This document shows positions 61,665 to 64,000 of a stretch of 64,000 nucleotides of DNA, in pieces. The DNA is from G942493375 sp942493375. Lineage in GTDB: Bacteria; Armatimonadota; UBA5829. The stretch is from contig OW818698.1 of NCBI GenBank assembly GCA_942493375.1, forward strand, positions 6,758,001 to 6,822,000, read 5' to 3'. Position numbers and translations under genes: made by a program. Positions within the stretch are counted from its first letter, which is position 1. Each line of letters begins with the position of its first letter. The notes under the pieces were generated by a model. It was given only the letters and a program-made list of their open reading frames with translations. It made no database searches and had not been told where the DNA came from.

Positions 61665-62111
61665 TCACCCAGCGAGTACTCTCTGCGTGATAGCACTAAC
61701 TAAAGTGCCATCAGCTTTGCCGCGAAGTTTCTTCATCGCAGCACCCATTACTCTGCCCTGGTCTTTGGTAGATGTAGCGCCAGTCTCAGCGATAACTTCC
61801 CGCACTACAGCCTCAACCTGGGCTTCATCCATCTGCTCTGGAAGATAACGTGTTATAACTTCGAGTTCAGCGGATTCACTATCTGCAATATCTGATCTGT
61901 CTGCACTTTTTGCGGATTCAATTGATTCGCGACGCTTCTTGCCTTCTCGGGCAATTACTTGCATCACATCTTCATCAGTCAGTTCGGCGCCTTTTTCGAT
62001 CTTAGCATATCCGATTGCAGACTTGATAAGCCTTATCGTAGAGACTACAACCTTGTCCCCGGACTTCATTGCTTTTATGAGGTCTTCCTGGAGCTTAAGT
62101 TCTGTTGACAT
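61665..62111 (-). CDS. yqeY: GatB/YqeY domain-containing protein
   Basis: A 148-residue YqeY protein related to the tail domain of the GatB amidotransferase subunit. Features: LQEDLIKAMKSGDKVVVSTI near the N-terminus, IKSAIGYAKIEKG, and the C-terminal TKDQGRVMGAAMKKLRGKAD. It may influence tRNA-dependent amidation or act in translation, but its role is not settled. The ATG at 62111 gives the usual start MSTELKLQEDL. It follows rpsU, as in many Firmicutes. Confidence 0.92.
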   Translation of the reverse strand: MSTELKLQEDLIKAMKSGDKVVVSTIRLIKSAIGYAKIEKGAELTDEDVMQVIAREGKKRRESIESAKSADRSDIADSESAELEVITRYLPEQMDEAQVEAVVREVIAETGATSTKDQGRVMGAAMKKLRGKADGTLVSAITQRVLAG

Positions 62112-62182
62112 TGAGGAACTACCTGTCTGGCTGGTGCATTGAAAACAACACACCAGCCGTTTATATAGCAGACAGAGAAGAG

Positions 62183-62362
62183 TTATGGCTTCTTGGCTTT
62201 GCGCTTTCTTGCTGCTTCAGCTTTGCGACGCTTATCGCTGGGCTTTTCATAATGCTCGTGCTCACGAGCCTTTTTGAGAACCCCGTCCTGCTGGAGCACC
62301 TTCTTAAAGCGCTTCAGTGCGCTGTCTAGACTCTCGTTGGGTCTAACCTGAACCTGTGCCAA
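62183..62362 (-). CDS. rpsU: 30S ribosomal protein S21
   Basis: A 59-residue ribosomal protein of the small subunit, next to the anti-Shine-Dalgarno region. AQVQVRPNESLDSALKRFKK and the basic C-terminus DKRRKAEAARKRKAKK are typical. The start is TTG at 62362, 7-8 nt after GGAGG in GGAGGAGGGATTTTTTTG; the longer frame upstream adds 19 residues unlike S21. Confidence 0.95.
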   Translation of the reverse strand: MAQVQVRPNESLDSALKRFKKVLQQDGVLKKAREHEHYEKPSDKRRKAEAARKRKAKKP

Positions 62363-62568
62363 AAAAATCCCTCCTCCGTCGACAGTTTCCGGCCCAATTG
62401 TTGGGACTACCCAAATCATTTCAATAACAATCCGGGCTATCTATATACCAAAGGTAAGTGGTCGTATATCTAATAAATACACGCGATCAACTCCACCCCT
62501 AAAACACAGCCGTAGTGTCTCACAAGCGTCAATAATTATACCGTATTAATAGTATTGAAGTCAAGTAA

Positions 62569-63036
62569 TTATCGACCGTTTCGGTAAAAACGCAATACGC
62601 TCTGTCCTGTTTGTTCGTCATATTCCAACAATTCTGCTGTGTACTCTGTTCCTTCGCAGAGAGTCTCATTCACTGTCCTTACGGTTTCGACAAACATACG
62701 GGCTATCGGATAGTTATTGGCTCTCATATGCATTACTGCCGGGGATGCAAGAACTCTCATCACTAATTCATTCGGCTTATCTTCGAACTCCACTTCCCCG
62801 CCCTCTATCTGGTAGATGCGTTCGTAGTGTTCTTTGATAGCCGCCAACCCGCGTACTTTTATGGCTTCAGTCAGAGGTTTGTAGAAATCTCTGGTGAACT
62901 GTTTTAGATAGTCTATTACTGCCTCTTCCCCATATTTTGTATGCAGGTATTCTATACCTGTGCTCAGCGCTCCGTGGAAATCCTTATGCAGATATACGTT
63001 GTCGGAAGCCTTTACATCCATTCTCTCTTTAGGCAT
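62569..63036 (-). CDS. Hypothetical protein next to a sialidase-like gene (155 aa)
   Basis: I cannot name this protein. It is cytoplasmic by appearance, mostly helical in the first half (KDFHGALSTGIEYLHTKYGE, FTRDFYKPLTEAIKVRGLAA), with beta-rich segments later (EGGEVEFEDKPNELVMRVLA, TAELLEYDEQTGQSVLRFYR). The ATG at 63036 is set by GGAG 7 nt upstream and overlaps the end of the sialidase-like gene by 8 nt, so the two are co-translated. The pattern recalls small helical hydrolase-like or substrate-binding accessory proteins, but this is only a loose impression. Confidence 0.72.
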   Translation of the reverse strand: MPKERMDVKASDNVYLHKDFHGALSTGIEYLHTKYGEEAVIDYLKQFTRDFYKPLTEAIKVRGLAAIKEHYERIYQIEGGEVEFEDKPNELVMRVLASPAVMHMRANNYPIARMFVETVRTVNETLCEGTEYTAELLEYDEQTGQSVLRFYRNGR

Positions 63037-64000
63037 GATCACTCTCCAAATGTAGAATATAGCGGTAACTGTCAGATTCGTAGTATTTGATCGGATCTTC
63101 AGCAATAGAGCACAGGCTCCCATATCTGGTCAGGTAAAGCTCTATGTCGTGGGTTTCCCTGTTCTCAAACACCGAAAAATTACTCAGTTGCAAATCGTCA
63201 CTATCTGATTCCTGCTTATAATCTATGACAAACACACTGTCTTTGATAATTGCAGGGATTTCTTCATTTATCTCAGCAATGATCAATGGATGTCTGGGCA
63301 TATTTCCCTTTGGAGGATCTGGGACAATATTACCTATCCAATACAGTTTACCTGTAACAGAATGCCGTATAGTTCTGTGAATGCTGGAAGGTGAATAGAA
63401 CCTGTTTCCATCCTCGAATTTAAGCTCAGCGACAGGAGCTAGAGTTTTCCCGCCGTCATTCGATATAGAGAACCACTTTCGGCCTTCAGTAAGTTCTGTA
63501 TCGCTGCCTCGCCATATGACAAGCAGGCGTCCATCTTTGAGCTCTGCTACTTCAGGTTCCATCAAGCCTCTGCAAGAAACCGATCTCGGCACCCAAACAC
63601 AATCGCCGTGAGTCCATGTGTATTCACGCTGCTCAGGATTCCAGGTCCCAATGAAACACATTGATCCAATATTACGGGATTCGGATGGTATATCCCAGCT
63701 GCCAAATTTGCGCTCCGGATCAGGATCAGTTGCAGCGGAAGGGATTCGAATACAAACACCCGCATGAACCAGAGTTCCATTGGAGTGTCGGATTATGTTG
63801 TTTCCCATGTATATTTGATTGTTTTCAATAAATGCTGGATCAAATGGGTTGTTTTCGTCGAAGTATGCGCCTGGCTCATACCGCAACTGATCCGGTTCGC
63901 TCCAGGTCTTACCTAGATCATCAGATGTTCTGACATAACACTGATTGAAGTAGAATGATCGCTCCGGAGTGTTTATACAGGCTTGACGCAGCCAAACGCC
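63029..64000 (-). CDS. Sialidase/BNR-repeat family protein, 5' end outside window
   Basis: The frame stays open to the right edge, so the TTG at 63886 is internal. Residues from the edge include YVRTSDDLGKTWSEPDQL, an Asp-box (S-x-D-x-G-x-T-W), and a second worn one, SISNDGGKTL, further on, with GNNIIRHSNGTLVHAGVCIR and KDGRLLVIWRGSDTEL between, all typical of six-bladed sialidase-like propellers. Such proteins cut sialic acid or other glycans or merely bind them; catalytic residues are not all in view. At least 323 residues are present. It overlaps the downstream hypothetical gene by 8 nt. Confidence 0.8.
   Translation of the reverse strand, partial: GVWLRQACINTPERSFYFNQCYVRTSDDLGKTWSEPDQLRYEPGAYFDENNPFDPAFIENNQIYMGNNIIRHSNGTLVHAGVCIRIPSAATDPDPERKFGSWDIPSESRNIGSMCFIGTWNPEQREYTWTHGDCVWVPRSVSCRGLMEPEVAELKDGRLLVIWRGSDTELTEGRKWFSISNDGGKTLAPVAELKFEDGNRFYSPSSIHRTIRHSVTGKLYWIGNIVPDPPKGNMPRHPLIIAEINEEIPAIIKDSVFVIDYKQESDSDDLQLSNFSVFENRETHDIELYLTRYGSLCSIAEDPIKYYESDSYRYILHLESDHA

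Overview
The window looks like chromosomal DNA of an uncultured, probably anaerobic member of the Armatimonadota. The main clue is a pair of DUF1559-type pseudopilins with the N-terminal sequence FTLIELLVVIAIIAILAAIL followed by FPVFAKAREKARQ, which I know as typical of that phylum. Supporting clues are frequent TTG/GTG starts, many secreted glycosidases and SGNH esterases, and enzymes of ferredoxin- and PPi-linked metabolism. Base composition is moderate throughout. I saw no rRNA, tRNA, CRISPR array, prophage or transposase.

Layout. 1-7.8 kb: end of a five-bladed propeller glycosidase-like gene, a C-GCAxxG-C-C protein, a Gfo/Idh/MocA oxidoreductase, an orphan, a flavodoxin-like reductase, an MFS transporter, a YjbH-like outer-membrane protein and cdsA, with several palindromic repeats between them. 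7.9-10.4 kb: two paralogous pseudopilins sharing the same promoter/leader module, with an ankyrin lipoprotein between them. 10.6-20.6 kb (+): a saccharide-utilisation operon (secreted TIM-barrel protein, ABC binding protein and two permeases, a 1000-residue GH5-like enzyme, an SGNH esterase, a UroD-like protein). 20.6-43.2 kb (-): one nearly gap-free directon that reads, in transcription order, TPR protein, nadK, recN, steA, steB-like, GT2, MraY paralog, korDABC, radA, then eight genes for beta-propeller proteins, Tat-exported Fe-S proteins, a NosR/NapH-like membrane polyferredoxin and a single-chain NuoE-NuoF diaphorase. 43.8-56.9 kb: topA, DUF1638, a phosphoesterase, a FliA/WhiG-type sigma factor, a PrsA/SurA-like lipoprotein, ppdK, DUF3795, two tandem TM2 proteins, a GH28 enzyme and an SGNH esterase. 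56.9-64 kb (-): a CNNM/CorC-type protein, a DgkA-PAP2 fusion, ybeY, a pgpH-like 7TM-HD protein, yqeY, rpsU, an unknown gene and a sialidase-like gene that runs off the window.

How the genes fit together. Extracellular polysaccharide is probably cut by the secreted glycosidases and de-esterified by the SGNH proteins, then imported by an ABC transporter that must borrow its ATPase from elsewhere. PpdK and the 2-oxoacid:ferredoxin oxidoreductase fit anaerobic, ferredoxin-based central metabolism. The eight-gene block at 20.6-31.6 kb looks like an extracytoplasmic redox module wired to NAD(H). Its make-up does not match any named complex I know, and it is the best candidate here for an undescribed system. 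The steA/steB/GT2/MraY-paralog block is a second candidate, for a lipid-linked envelope process.

The genome also carries many short palindromic intergenic repeats. One family (three copies here) has a conserved two-stem cruciform design.
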